DNA from: Geodermatophilaceae bacterium | Lineage (GTDB): Bacteria > Actinomycetota > Actinomycetes > Mycobacteriales > Geodermatophilaceae | Assembly (NCBI GenBank): GCA_013812145.1 | Contig: JACCTY010000136.1 | Coordinates: 1-35,787 of the forward strand | Length of the DNA: 35,787 nt | Direction of reading: 5' to 3' | In this document: positions 23,124 to 31,900 of the stretch, piece by piece | Layout: every line of letters starts with the position of its first letter | Numbering within the stretch: the first letter of the stretch is position 1 | Position numbers and translations under genes: made by a program | Notes under the pieces: generated by a model | The model's input: the letters and a program-made list of their open reading frames with translations, nothing else | The model's database searches: none | What the model was told of the DNA's origin: nothing

Positions 23124-26100
23124 CTAGGCGCGCATCCGCAGGCCTCGGGGGGTGGGGCGGAAGCCGGCCTGCTCCAACGCCTCGGACAACGGTGTGGCGG
23201 CGTAGACGCTCGCGCCGTCGGCCCGCTGGACGGAGATCCGGCCGAGCCCACCGGAACGGACGGCGTCAGCCAGCCCACGGGCGGCGGGTGCAAGGTCGGC
23301 GGGATCGTCACTCCACGACAACAGAGTGCGGCCCCCACGCTCGACGTACAGGATCAGCCGGCCGTCGACCAGGACGACGAGCGCGCCGGCCTTGCGGCCC
23401 GGGCGGTGTCCCGACGGTGCGATGTCCCCGTCGGAGCGCCGGTCGGGCCAGGACAGCGCCGCGCCATAGGCGTTGGCCGGGTCGGTCGCGGCCAGTACGA
23501 CGGCGCTGCGCGCGTCCCGGCCCGGCTCCGACCTGCTGTACGTCCGGACCCGGTCCACGGCGCCGGGAGTGGCGAACTGCGCGGCGCCGAGTGACTCAAC
23601 GAAGTACCCTCGCCGCGCCCGGCCGGAGTCCTCGAACGCGCTCAGCACCCGGTAGACCGCCGCGAATCCTCCTGGCACGTCCTCGGCCGCCACCGCGCCG
23701 CGGGTCAGTACGCCGTACCGCTCGAGCAGGCTCTCCGCCTGCGCGTGCAACCGGCGGGTAGGGTCCTCTGAGCGCCGCGGCACGAGCGACCACCGACCAC
23801 CCACCGTCGGCGGGCCTGTCCGTGATGGCAGGCGGACCCGCCCGGCCCGGCCGTAGCGCGACCGTGCCGCTGCGGCCCGCCGGCTGTGCGCCCCGCGTCC
23901 GGCGGACAGCAGCGTCCGGACCGGTGCAAGCGTGTCGTTGGTCAGCCGTCCGCCCCAGACCAGATCCCACAGCGCCGCGACCAGCCTGGCGTCGTCGACG
24001 CTGCCGACCGCTGAGGACAGGTTGCGGAAGAACAGCGCCTGCCCACCCTCCAGTGCGGCGAGCACCGACTCGTGCAACGGCGAGGCGTCGAAGTGCGTCG
24101 CGAGCGGCAGCAGAAGGTCGGCGGCGTCGGCGGGAGCGAACGACAGCCACCCGTCCTGGCCGGGCAGGTCGCCGGCGCCGCACCACGTCACCTCGCCGGC
24201 GCTGGTGAGTTCGTCGAGCATCGCGGGGGTGTAGCCGGTGACCCGCGACGGCAGCACCAGCGTCTCCAGGGCCGAGGCCGGGAGGACCGCGCCGGCCAGC
24301 TGCTCGATCACGGCAAGCACCGCGTCCGGTCCGCGTGCGGTAGCCCCGACCTGTTGCCACGCCGGCAGGAATCGCGCGAGCGCCTCCGTCGGGACCGGCT
24401 CGACCTCCTCGCGCAGCCGGGCGAGGGACCGGCGCCGCAGCCGGCGCAGCACTTCCGCGTCACACCACTCGAGCCCGCTGCCGCCGGGCCGAAACTCGCC
24501 GCTGACCGCCCGCCCGGTGGTCGCCAGCCGCTGCAACGTCGCCGTGACGACCGCAACGCCGAGGCCCAACCGGGAAGCGCAGTCCCCGACGACGAATGGG
24601 CCATGCGTGCGCGCGAACCGTCCGACGAGATCGCCCAGCGGGTCGGCGACCGGTTCGGTGAACACCTCCGGAACACCCACCGGCAGGGCGACCCCGAGGG
24701 CGTCCCGCACCCGGCCGGCGTCCTCGATCGCGATCCACCGAAGATCTCCGGCGATCCGCACCTGTAGCAGCCGCCGACTCGCCCGCAGTTCCGCCAGCCA
24801 TTCCTCGGTTCCGCCGCGCTCGACGGCCTCCACTGTGGACAGATCACCGAGCAGCCGGAACAGGTCCACAGTGGACTCGACGTCCTTTGCCCGGCGCTCC
24901 GGCGTACGGCGTTGGAGTTCGTCCTCGACCTCGCGCAAGGCATCCGGGTCCAGCAGCTCACGCAGCTCTGCCCGGCCGAGCAACTCGGCCAGTACGGCGG
25001 TGTCCAGCGCGAGCGCCTGCGCGCGGCGCTCGGCCAACGGCGCATCACCTTCGTACAGGAACGCGCCGATGTAGCCGAACAGCAGCGACTGCGCGAACGG
25101 GGAGGCCTGCTGTGTCTCGACGTCGACGAGCCGGATCCGGCGGGCCTGCACGTCCCGCATCAACGTGACCAGACCGGGGACGTCGTACACGTCCTGCAGG
25201 CACTCCCGGACCGCCTCCAAGACGATCGGGAACGACCCGTAGTCACTGGCCACGCCGAGCAGTTGTGCGGCCCGCTGGCGCTGCTGCCACAGGGGAGTAC
25301 GCCGGCGCGGATCGCGTTTGGGCAGCAGCAGGGCGCGCGCCGCGCACTCGCGGAACCGGGAGGCGAACAGCGCCGAGCCGCCGACCTCCGCGGTGACGAG
25401 CGGCTCCACCTCGTCCGGGTCGAGGACGGCCAGCTCGCCGCCGGGAGGGGCGGCGTCGGTGTCCGGCAGCCGGAGCACGATGCCGTCGTCGGAGTGCATG
25501 GCCTGCACATCGGTCCCGTAGTGCTCGCGAAGCCGAGCGGTCAGGACCAGCGCCCAGGGCGCGTTGACCTGCGCCCCGAACGGCGAGTGCACGACCAGCC
25601 TCCAGTCGCCGAGTTCGTCACGGAAGCGCTCCACCAGGATCGTGCGGTCGTCGGGCAGGTGGTCGGTGGCCTGCTTCTGCTCGGACAGGTACGCGAGCAG
25701 ATTGTCCGCGCCCCATTCGTCCAGCCCCGCGGCGGTGACCCGGGCCCGTGCGACGGGTTCGCTCGCCGCCGAGACCTCGCGCAGAAAGGCGCCGAGCGCC
25801 CGGCCCAGCTCGATCGGGCGACCGATCTGGTCGCCCTTCCAGAACGGCATCCGGCCGGGCTGGCCGGGTGCCGGCGACACGATGACCCGGTCGTGCGTGA
25901 TCTCCTGGATCCGCCAGGACGACGACCCGAGCAGGAACACGTCTCCCACCCGGGACTCGTAGACCATCTCCTCGTCCAGTTCGCCGACCCGACGCCCCGG
26001 CGTACCCACTTCTCCGACGAGGAAGACGCCGAACAAGCCACGGTCTGGGATCGTTCCGCCACTGGTGACGGCCAGCCGTTGCGCGCCCGGCCGCGCGGTC

Positions 26101-27668
26101 AGAACGCCGCCGAGACGGTCCCACGTCAGCCGCGGCCGCAACTCTGCGAAGGCATCCGACGGATACCGACCCGACAGCATGTCCAGTACGGCGTTCAGCG
26201 CCGACTCCGGGAGCGAGCCGAACGGCGCCGCCCGGCGGATCACCTGGGTCAACTCATCGACTGTCCACGGCTCCAGGGCGACCATCGCCACGATCTGCTG
26301 GGCGAGCACGTCCAGCGGGTTGCGGAGATACCGCATCGACTCGATCAGCCCGGCCTGCATCCGCTCGGCCACGACGGCGCACTGGACCAGGTCGCCGCGG
26401 AACTTCGGGAACAGCACGCCACGGCTGACCGCACCGACCTGGTGACCGGCCCGCCCGATCCGCTGCAGCCCGGAGGAGACCGACGGCGGTGCCTCGACCT
26501 GTACGACGAGGTCGACGGCGCCCATGTCGATGCCGAGTTCGAGGCTGCTCGTCGCGACGACGGCGGGCAGCTGCCCGGCCTTTAGTGCTTCCTCCACGAT
26601 GGCCCGCTGCTCGCGGGAGACCGAGCCGTGGTGTGCGGCGGCGACGGTCGTCGACACGATGGTGCCGCTGCCGGACTGGCCGATCGCCTCCGCGGCGTTG
26701 CCGCCGGCCTGCGGTGTCTCACCGGTCAGCCGCTCGTGCGCCAGCTCGTTGAGCCGCGCGGTGAGCCGCTCCGCGAGGCGGCGTGAGTTCGCGAACACGA
26801 TCGTCGAGCGGTGCGCCTCGATCAGGTCCAGCACCCGGCTCTCCACGGCCGGCCAGATCGACGTACGCCGCTCCGCTCCGGCCGCGGCCCCGGACACGTC
26901 GCCGCTCGGCTCACCGAGGGCGCTGAGGTCCGGGACGGGCACGACGACCGTGAGTTCGACCTGCTTCTGCGACGCCGGCTGTACGACGGTCACCGGTCGG
27001 CCGCCGCCGAGGAACGTCGCCACCTCGTCCACCGGGCGGACGGTGGCCGACAGGCCGATCCGTTGCGCGGGTTTCTCGAGCAGCTGGTCGAGGCGCTCCA
27101 GGGACACCGCGAGGTGGGCGCCGCGCTTCGTCCCGCACACGGCGTGCACCTCGTCCAGGATCACCGTCTGCACTCCGCGCAATGCCTCTCGGGCGGCACT
27201 GGTCAACAGCAGGAACAGCGACTCCGGCGTCGTGATGAGGATGTCCGACGGCGTACGGGCGAATGTCCTGCGCTCGTCCGCCGGTGTGTCGCCGGAACGC
27301 AGGGCCACCTGGACGTTCGGCGGCGGATGGCCCAGGCGCGCCGCGGCCTGCCCGATCCCGGCCAGCGGCGAACGCAGGTTCCGCTCGACGTCGACGGCCA
27401 GCGCCTTGAGCGGACTGATGTAGAGGACACGGCAACGGCGCAGCCGCTCCTCGGGCGGCGGGTGGGCGGCCAACATGTCCAGGGACCAGAGAAAGGCAGC
27501 CAACGTCTTGCCCGAGCCCGTCGGTGCGACGACGAGCGCGTGCTGGCCGGCCGCGATCGCCTCCCACGCACCGAGCTGGGCGGGCGTGGCGGCGTCGAAG
27601 GCGCCGGTGAACCAGGCTCGGGTCGCCGGGGAGAACCGGTCGAGTATCGACGCAGCTGGCTCGGTCAC
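23124..27668 (-). CDS. lhr: Lhr-type large ATP-dependent helicase
   Basis: This 1514-residue superfamily-2 helicase is the length typical of actinobacterial Lhr. Numbering from GTG 27668, Walker A APTGSGKT is at about 48-55, the DEVH box (VILDEVHAV) at about 172-175 and SAT-type motif III in GLSATVRPV. The second RecA domain carries ATSSLELGIDMG and QRIGRAGHQ. The Lhr-core winged helix and a long Lhr-specific C-terminal domain follow. Lhr translocates 3'-5' on ssDNA, unwinds RNA:DNA hybrids and belongs to DNA-damage regulons. GTG 27668 is preferred over TTG 27686 because it stands 6 bases after CAAGAT, the -10 of a RecA-NDp/PafBC-like promoter; both share the frame. nei2 follows 36 bases downstream. 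Confidence 0.95.
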   Translation of the reverse strand: MTEPAASILDRFSPATRAWFTGAFDAATPAQLGAWEAIAAGQHALVVAPTGSGKTLAAFLWSLDMLAAHPPPEERLRRCRVLYISPLKALAVDVERNLRSPLAGIGQAAARLGHPPPNVQVALRSGDTPADERRTFARTPSDILITTPESLFLLLTSAAREALRGVQTVILDEVHAVCGTKRGAHLAVSLERLDQLLEKPAQRIGLSATVRPVDEVATFLGGGRPVTVVQPASQKQVELTVVVPVPDLSALGEPSGDVSGAAAGAERRTSIWPAVESRVLDLIEAHRSTIVFANSRRLAERLTARLNELAHERLTGETPQAGGNAAEAIGQSGSGTIVSTTVAAAHHGSVSREQRAIVEEALKAGQLPAVVATSSLELGIDMGAVDLVVQVEAPPSVSSGLQRIGRAGHQVGAVSRGVLFPKFRGDLVQCAVVAERMQAGLIESMRYLRNPLDVLAQQIVAMVALEPWTVDELTQVIRRAAPFGSLPESALNAVLDMLSGRYPSDAFAELRPRLTWDRLGGVLTARPGAQRLAVTSGGTIPDRGLFGVFLVGEVGTPGRRVGELDEEMVYESRVGDVFLLGSSSWRIQEITHDRVIVSPAPGQPGRMPFWKGDQIGRPIELGRALGAFLREVSAASEPVARARVTAAGLDEWGADNLLAYLSEQKQATDHLPDDRTILVERFRDELGDWRLVVHSPFGAQVNAPWALVLTARLREHYGTDVQAMHSDDGIVLRLPDTDAAPPGGELAVLDPDEVEPLVTAEVGGSALFASRFRECAARALLLPKRDPRRRTPLWQQRQRAAQLLGVASDYGSFPIVLEAVRECLQDVYDVPGLVTLMRDVQARRIRLVDVETQQASPFAQSLLFGYIGAFLYEGDAPLAERRAQALALDTAVLAELLGRAELRELLDPDALREVEDELQRRTPERRAKDVESTVDLFRLLGDLSTVEAVERGGTEEWLAELRASRRLLQVRIAGDLRWIAIEDAGRVRDALGVALPVGVPEVFTEPVADPLGDLVGRFARTHGPFVVGDCASRLGLGVAVVTATLQRLATTGRAVSGEFRPGGSGLEWCDAEVLRRLRRRSLARLREEVEPVPTEALARFLPAWQQVGATARGPDAVLAVIEQLAGAVLPASALETLVLPSRVTGYTPAMLDELTSAGEVTWCGAGDLPGQDGWLSFAPADAADLLLPLATHFDASPLHESVLAALEGGQALFFRNLSSAVGSVDDARLVAALWDLVWGGRLTNDTLAPVRTLLSAGRGAHSRRAAAARSRYGRAGRVRLPSRTGPPTVGGRWSLVPRRSEDPTRRLHAQAESLLERYGVLTRGAVAAEDVPGGFAAVYRVLSAFEDSGRARRGYFVESLGAAQFATPGAVDRVRTYSRSEPGRDARSAVVLAATDPANAYGAALSWPDRRSDGDIAPSGHRPGRKAGALVVLVDGRLILYVERGGRTLLSWSDDPADLAPAARGLADAVRSGGLGRISVQRADGASVYAATPLSEALEQAGFRPTPRGLRMRA

Positions 27669-27674
27669 CCGGCC

Positions 27675-27697
27675 ATCTTGACTCAACCCACCGACAT
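27675..27697 (-). promoter_or_regulatory. RecA-NDp/PafBC-type damage promoter of lhr-nei2
   Basis: On the minus strand, ATGTCGGTG (27697-27689), 8 bases, then CAAGAT (27680-27675) matches TTGTCRGTG-N8-TAnnnT except for the first base and the first -10 base. GTG 27668 lies 6 bases further, giving a leaderless start. It sits in the gap after the HIT gene. Confidence 0.65.
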
Positions 27698-27720
27698 CTG
27701 GCGTTGCCGACCGCCCAGCG

Positions 27721-28176
27721 CTAGATCCGCAGTGCCGCTCGGACCTTGCCGGCGACGTCGTCCAACTCGGGTCGGTCGCGCACCCTCCATTGCGCCGAGA
27801 TCCGGATCAGCCCGTCACCCAGGAGACGCGGCAGGACGTGCAGGTGCGCATGCCAGATCTCCTGGCCCGCCGCAGCCCCGTCGGCGAGAAACAGGTTCAC
27901 CCCGTCACACGGCAGATCGGTATGGCGCAGCGCGACAGCGAGCCGGTGAGCGAGGGAGAACATCGCCCGGCCCGTCTCCGCCGGCAGCTCGGCGAGATCG
28001 GCGGCGTGCCGGCGCGGTACGACGAGCAGGTGACCGCTGTGCACCGGCTGCAGGTCGGTAAAGGCCAACGCCTCACCCTCGTCGACGACGATGCTGGCGG
28101 GCTGGCTGCCGGCGGCGATGCCGCAGAACACGCAGCGGCCGTCGACCTCGGCGGGCAGCGCGGCGCGTCGGGACAC
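27721..28176 (-). CDS. HIT-family nucleotide hydrolase or transferase
   Basis: The 151-residue protein has the histidine triad His109-Ala-His111-Leu-His113 (WHAHLHVLPR), in which the central histidine forms a nucleotidyl intermediate. It also has an N-terminal CxxC (Cys15, Cys18 in GRCVFCGI) of the zinc-binding HIT/HinT subgroup, and the family segments LQPVHSGHLLVVPRRH and DGVNLFLADGAAAGQ. HIT enzymes act on AMP-lysine, Ap4A or aminoacyl-adenylates; the substrate here is not predictable. The start is GTG at 28176. lhr follows on the same strand but with its own promoter in the 52-base gap. Confidence 0.9.
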   Translation of the reverse strand: MSRRAALPAEVDGRCVFCGIAAGSQPASIVVDEGEALAFTDLQPVHSGHLLVVPRRHAADLAELPAETGRAMFSLAHRLAVALRHTDLPCDGVNLFLADGAAAGQEIWHAHLHVLPRLLGDGLIRISAQWRVRDRPELDDVAGKVRAALRI

Positions 28177-28319
28177 GAGTCACACCGTCGCACACCGCCC
28201 GAAAGCACTCTCGGCTGGCTCACCACGACGAGGACTGGCGTGTACTTGACTGAGAGGGCAACCCGGGGAGTGGACCGGCCCCCTCGACCGGGACAGGTCT
28301 ACTTCTCCCCATGCGATTG

Positions 28320-28784
28320 TTAAACCCCGGGCTCGTCCAACGCTGAGAGGGCGAGCTTGGCAATCTCGGTGTTGATCTGATACACCCGCTTCACTTTGTC
28401 GAACGGCCGCGATTGAACTCCCCGCGTCTTGCGAGCTGCAAAGCCGAAGGAAGACATTGTGCCGGCGTACTCATAGTCCTCGAGGCCGACCTCAGCCCGG
28501 GTGTCGTCGACACTGATCTCGGGGGCGTTCTCTGCCACAACCCGCAAGATCCGCTGTGCGTTGGGCTGTAGGGCCGTGGCGTATCGGCGCATCTTCGAAA
28601 GTGTCCATCCACCAGGCGCTGGTGCGGCGCTTCGACTGGCGTCCTGTCCTAACGGTAACTCGTCGACCTCAGGTTCTTGGTCGAGCAGATCCTGAATCGA
28701 GTCGTATCCGTAGATCGCACTGATCCCGAGCAGCACATCGTGCGGGTTGTCCTCGTCGAGCCTGAAAGTGACCGTGTACTTCAC
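28320..28784 (-). CDS. Hypothetical protein with a winged-helix-like C-terminal region
   Basis: This protein of about 154 residues is not from a family I can name. It begins (M)KYTVTFRLDEDNPHDVLLG and has a variable acidic linker (DQEPEVDELPLG). A C-terminal helical region with LQPNAQRILRVVAENAPE, then VGLEDYEYAGTMSSFGFAAR and KVKRVYQINTEIAKLAL reads like a small winged-helix domain found in uncharacterised actinobacterial proteins, but this is pattern judgement only. GTG at 28784 was chosen because AGGGAGA lies six bases upstream; an upstream ATG (28817) would add eleven residues with no good Shine-Dalgarno. Base composition is visibly less GC-rich than the neighbours, suggesting an acquired gene. 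Confidence 0.6.
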   Translation of the reverse strand: MKYTVTFRLDEDNPHDVLLGISAIYGYDSIQDLLDQEPEVDELPLGQDASRSAAPAPGGWTLSKMRRYATALQPNAQRILRVVAENAPEISVDDTRAEVGLEDYEYAGTMSSFGFAARKTRGVQSRPFDKVKRVYQINTEIAKLALSALDEPGV

Positions 28785-29083
28785 TGTGGATCTCCCTGGT
28801 GCGGTGGCACTGCTCACGCTGTCAGCGATCTACGTCGCGTTCGGCACGACGGCAGTGGTGACTGGGTGAGCGGGCTCTCGCAGTTTCATGATCGTGACCA
28901 GGCCCCACATTGCAGCCGCGACACGCCGTCGATGAGAGTGACACGCCGTCCCTGCAGCCTACTCAGGAGTGATTGTGGGGGCTGGTTGCGATCATGACGC
29001 CGTCCGTGACGAGGGTCGCTGGACGGTTGGCGTGCTCACGTCCTCGTCGTCGGCTGCCGGACTGACGGTGGCACACTCGGGGC
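28785..29083. other. Divergent intergenic region, 299 bases
   Basis: The region separates the hypothetical gene (minus) and the acyl-CoA dehydrogenase gene (plus). It holds the 13-base GACACGCCGTC-type direct repeat (about 28919-28930 and 28939-28950). CACACT (29072-29077), six bases before the ATG at 29084, is a possible leaderless -10 element. I see no tRNA, riboswitch or strong terminator. Confidence 0.45.
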
Positions 29084-30229
29084 ATGGAGTTGTCCCTGTA
29101 CGAGGCCGACCATGAGGCGTTTCGGGACATGGTCAGGTCCTTCGTCGCCAAGCACATCGTTCCCTTCCACGAGCAGTGGGAGGCCGACGGCCTGGTGGAT
29201 CGTGCGGTGTGGCTGGAGGCGGGCAAGCAGGGTCTGCTCGGTTTGGACATTCCCGAGGAGTACGGCGGGGGTGGCGTCCGCGACTTCCGGTACAACGCCG
29301 TACTCACCGAGGAACTCATGAGGGTGGGAGCCACCGGGGTCGGATTCTTCTTGCACAACGACGTGGTCTCTCCGTACCTGCGCGAGCTCACCGACGAGGA
29401 GCAGAAGCAGCGGTGGCTGCCCGGCTTCGTCTCCGGCGAACTGATCAGCGCGATCGCGATGACCGAGCCGAACGCCGGCAGCGACCTGCAGGGCATCGCG
29501 ACAACGGCGCGGCGCGACGGGGACGACTTCGTCGTCAACGGTTCGAAGACGTTCATCACCAACGGAATCCTGAGCGACATCGTCATCGTCGCGGTTCGAA
29601 CGGATCCGGATTCGCCGGGCTCGCAGGGCCTCAGCCTGCTCATGGTGGAGCGCGACATGCCCGGCTTCGAACGTGGCAGGAACCTGAACAAGGTCGGCCT
29701 CAAGGCGCAGGACACCGCAGAACTGTTCTTCGACGACGTCCGGGTCCCCGCGGCGAACCTGCTCGGTGGCCTCAACCGCGGGTTCGCCTATCTGCTGCAC
29801 AACCTGCCGCAGGAGCGGTTGTCCATCGCCGTAGCGGCGGTTGCGGCTTGCGAGTGGATGCTCGAGATGACGCTGGAGTACGTCAAGGAGCGCCGCGCGT
29901 TCGGCCAGCCGATCGGTAGCTTCCAGTACAACCGTTTCACCCTCGCCGAACTCGCCACGAAGGTGCAGATCGCCCGGGTGTTCCTGAATACCTGCATCGC
30001 GGAGTTGAACGCCGGCCGACTGTCGGTCACCGACGCCGCGATGGCCAAGTGGTGGACCACCGACCTGCAGAACGCCGTGGCCGACGCCTGCCTGCAGTTG
30101 CACGGAGGGTACGGCTACATGAACGAATACCCGATCTCCAAGGCATGGCGAGACAGCCGGGTGCAATCGATCTACGGCGGGACGAACGAGATCATGAAAG
30201 AAATCATCGGACGCTCACTCGGTGTCTGA
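29084..30229 (+). CDS. Acyl-CoA dehydrogenase
   Basis: This 381-residue FAD enzyme introduces the alpha-beta double bond of acyl-CoA, passing electrons to ETF. Family signatures are AMTEPNAGSDLQGI (FAD/substrate loop, about 125-138), GSKTFITNG, the helical segment QERLSIAVAAVAACEWML, the RRAFGQPIGSFQ motif, and LHGGYGYMNEYP. The catalytic base is Glu369 in YGGTNEIMKEIIGRSL, the position used by short/medium-chain and glutaryl-type enzymes. Chain-length specificity is not predictable. ATG at 29084 follows a CACACT hexamer by 6 bases and has no clear Shine-Dalgarno. The next gene, an MFS transporter, overlaps its end by 8 bases and is likely co-translated. Confidence 0.94.
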   Translation: MELSLYEADHEAFRDMVRSFVAKHIVPFHEQWEADGLVDRAVWLEAGKQGLLGLDIPEEYGGGGVRDFRYNAVLTEELMRVGATGVGFFLHNDVVSPYLRELTDEEQKQRWLPGFVSGELISAIAMTEPNAGSDLQGIATTARRDGDDFVVNGSKTFITNGILSDIVIVAVRTDPDSPGSQGLSLLMVERDMPGFERGRNLNKVGLKAQDTAELFFDDVRVPAANLLGGLNRGFAYLLHNLPQERLSIAVAAVAACEWMLEMTLEYVKERRAFGQPIGSFQYNRFTLAELATKVQIARVFLNTCIAELNAGRLSVTDAAMAKWWTTDLQNAVADACLQLHGGYGYMNEYPISKAWRDSRVQSIYGGTNEIMKEIIGRSLGV

Positions 30230-31499
30230 GCCAACGCTGGCGGCGCCCGTGCTGGTGCGGGTGCAGGCCGTCCAACGCCGGACTCTGCTGGTGCTGTCGG
30301 CGAGCCAGGTCATCGGCGGTGTCGGACAGGCGATCGGAATTGCGGTCGGCAGCCTGCTCGCCGCGGAGATCGCCGGGACCGCGGCGGTGGCGGGACTGGC
30401 CTCCACGTCGTCGGTCCTGGGGGCCGCGCTGCTCGCGGTACCGGTGTCTCGCGTCATGTCATCCTCCGGTCGGCGAGCCGGACTCGTCGTGGGCTACGCC
30501 GCTGCCGTGCTGGGCGCCGCCCTGGTCGTCGTTGCCGCCTATGCCGATTCGCTGACCCTGATGCTGGTCGGGATGTTCCTGTTCGGGGGCGGCACCACCG
30601 CCGGCTTCCAGGCCCGCTTCGGCGCCACTGACCTGGCCGAGCCGCACCGCCGCGGGCAGGCGCTGTCCCTCGTGGTCTGGGCGACCACCATCGGCGCGGT
30701 GCTGGGGCCGAACCTGTCCCAGCCCTCCGGTTCGCTGGCCCAGGCGTTGGGCCTGGCTCGGTTGGGCGGGCCGTTCCTGATCTCGGCGGTCCTCTTCGCG
30801 CTGGCCGCGCTGTTCGTCGCGGTGCTGCTGCGTCCCGATCCGCTCCTGCTGTCGCGTGAGCTGACCCCCGACGTTCAGGAGCCGTCTGGGAGTCGGCGGT
30901 CCTCGATCCGGCAATCGCTGTCGGCCATCGTGTCGACTTCGGATGGCCGGTTGGGACTGCTCGCGGTCGTCGTCTCGCACTCGGTCATGGTCGCGGTGAT
31001 GGTGCTCTCGCCGATCCACCTGGGACATGGCGGTGCGACGCTCACCGTAATCGGCGTGGTGATCAGCGTGCACATCGCGGGGATGTTCGCCCTGAGCCCC
31101 GTTGTCGGCTGGCTGGCCGACAGGCTCGGGCGTCGCCGTACCGTTCTGATCGGAGCCAGCGTCCTCGCGGTGGCCGTCGTCGTCGCGGGTACGGCGCCGG
31201 CCGACCGCTCCGCCCAAGTCGGAGTCGGGTTGTTCCTGTTGGGGCTTGGCTGGTCCTTCGGTCTGATCGCCGGCTCCACGCTGGTCACCGAGTCTGTCCC
31301 GGCCGGGATCCGTCCGCAGGCTCAGGGGGCCAGTGACCTCACCATGGGGTTGTGCGCCGCCTTGGCCGGCGCGCTTGCCGGGCCGATCCTAGACCTGGGT
31401 GGCTACGGCGGGCTGAACCTCGTGGCCGGCGTCATCGTCGTACCGCTGTTCTTCGTAGCCCTACGAGGTGTGCTCAGTCCCGGTCACGGTACTGCTTGA
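30222..31499 (+). CDS. Major facilitator superfamily transporter
   Basis: The 425-residue polytopic protein has twelve predicted helices in two halves. Motif A is clear in the second half (GWLADRLGRRRTVLIGASVL) and degenerate in the first. Gly-rich helices (LFGGGTTAGFQARFG) lead to a DLAEPHRRGQALSLVVWATT segment typical of actinobacterial efflux-type MFS proteins. Substrate unknown. Translation starts at GTG 30222 inside the end of the acyl-CoA dehydrogenase gene, so expression is coupled. The stop at 31499 overlaps the tail of a tiny membrane-protein gene on the opposite strand. Confidence 0.9.
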   Translation: MSEPTLAAPVLVRVQAVQRRTLLVLSASQVIGGVGQAIGIAVGSLLAAEIAGTAAVAGLASTSSVLGAALLAVPVSRVMSSSGRRAGLVVGYAAAVLGAALVVVAAYADSLTLMLVGMFLFGGGTTAGFQARFGATDLAEPHRRGQALSLVVWATTIGAVLGPNLSQPSGSLAQALGLARLGGPFLISAVLFALAALFVAVLLRPDPLLLSRELTPDVQEPSGSRRSSIRQSLSAIVSTSDGRLGLLAVVVSHSVMVAVMVLSPIHLGHGGATLTVIGVVISVHIAGMFALSPVVGWLADRLGRRRTVLIGASVLAVAVVVAGTAPADRSAQVGVGLFLLGLGWSFGLIAGSTLVTESVPAGIRPQAQGASDLTMGLCAALAGALAGPILDLGGYGGLNLVAGVIVVPLFFVALRGVLSPGHGTA

Positions 31500-31572
31500 T
31501 GAGAAACACCAGAAGCACGCACAGCGCCACGACGATGCCGATCTCGAAGAGCAGCTCGGTTCCCTCGGGCAC
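31474..31572 (-). CDS. Tiny single-span membrane protein (32 residues)
   Basis: GTG at 31572 (or 31575, one residue longer) opens a frame reading PEGTELLFEIGIVVALCVLLVFL in two parts, then IKQYRDRD and TGA. This is one 17-20 residue hydrophobic helix with an acidic N-terminus and a basic C-terminus, the layout of a small membrane peptide with its C-terminus in the cytoplasm. TACGAT (complement of 31579-31584) stands 6 bases before GTG 31572, so a leaderless message divergent from DUF3046 is plausible. Its last 26 bases overlap the MFS gene end. It is too short for standard ORF tracks; function unknown. Confidence 0.5.
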   Translation of the reverse strand: MPEGTELLFEIGIVVALCVLLVFLIKQYRDRD

Positions 31573-31578
31573 CACTCC

Positions 31579-31603
31579 ATCGTAGGTGCGGGCTGGTTAG
31601 GCT
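31579..31603. promoter_or_regulatory. Divergent leaderless promoters (small membrane protein and DUF3046)
   Basis: TACGAT on the minus strand (31584-31579) is 6 bases from GTG 31572; TAGGCT on the plus strand (31598-31603) is 6 bases from GTG 31610. The -10 elements are only 13 bases apart, so the two promoters must overlap and compete. Confidence 0.45.
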
Positions 31604-31609
31604 TGTCGC

Positions 31610-31804
31610 GTGCGGCTGACCGATTTCTGGGCGCGGATGGAGGCCCGGTTCGGTACCCGGTACGCCGAATCGGTGGCCCGGGACCAGGTGTTGCGTCAAC
31701 TTGACGGGCGGACCGTCGTACAGGCCCTGGCGGCCGGCTGGAGCGCGAAGTCGGTCTGGCGGGCGGTCTGTGATGCCTTCGAGATCCCGCCCAAGGAGCG
31801 CTGA
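31610..31804 (+). CDS. DUF3046 family protein
   Basis: The 64-residue protein (MRLTDFWARMEARFGTRYAE, then AAGWSAKSVWRAVCDAFEIP) is a clear DUF3046 member, a short helical family found almost always just upstream of recA in actinobacteria. Its function is unknown. GTG at 31610 lies 6 bases after TAGGCT and no Shine-Dalgarno is present, which suggests leaderless translation. It ends 173 bases before recA, and the two are separated by the LexA and damage promoters of recA. Confidence 0.9.
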   Translation: MRLTDFWARMEARFGTRYAESVARDQVLRQLDGRTVVQALAAGWSAKSVWRAVCDAFEIPPKER

Positions 31805-31830
31805 TCCGGCGCACGGCGTGTCGGCTTCAC

Positions 31831-31846
31831 TCGAACATCCGTTCGG
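31831..31846 (+). promoter_or_regulatory. LexA-binding SOS box of recA
   Basis: TCGAACATCCGTTCGG contains the perfect actinobacterial SOS core GAAC-N4-GTTC inside TCGAAC/GTTCG. It lies 131 bases before the recA ATG and upstream of the second promoter, matching the two-promoter arrangement of mycobacterial recA. Confidence 0.85.
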
Positions 31847-31900
31847 ATAGTTTGTCCACAGCGCCGCCGGCCATCCACAGACCAGCGCGCCGACCGGTTT

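Noticed and set aside
24912-26585. 557-codon plus-strand frame opposite lhr
   Set aside because: Antisense to well-supported Lhr helicase sequence; no recognisable motif or ribosome-binding site.
28177-28319. Possible small RNA or tRNA gene between the HIT and hypothetical genes
   Set aside because: No cloverleaf, CCA-proximal stem or T-loop consensus could be found; only short GC-rich complementary patches.
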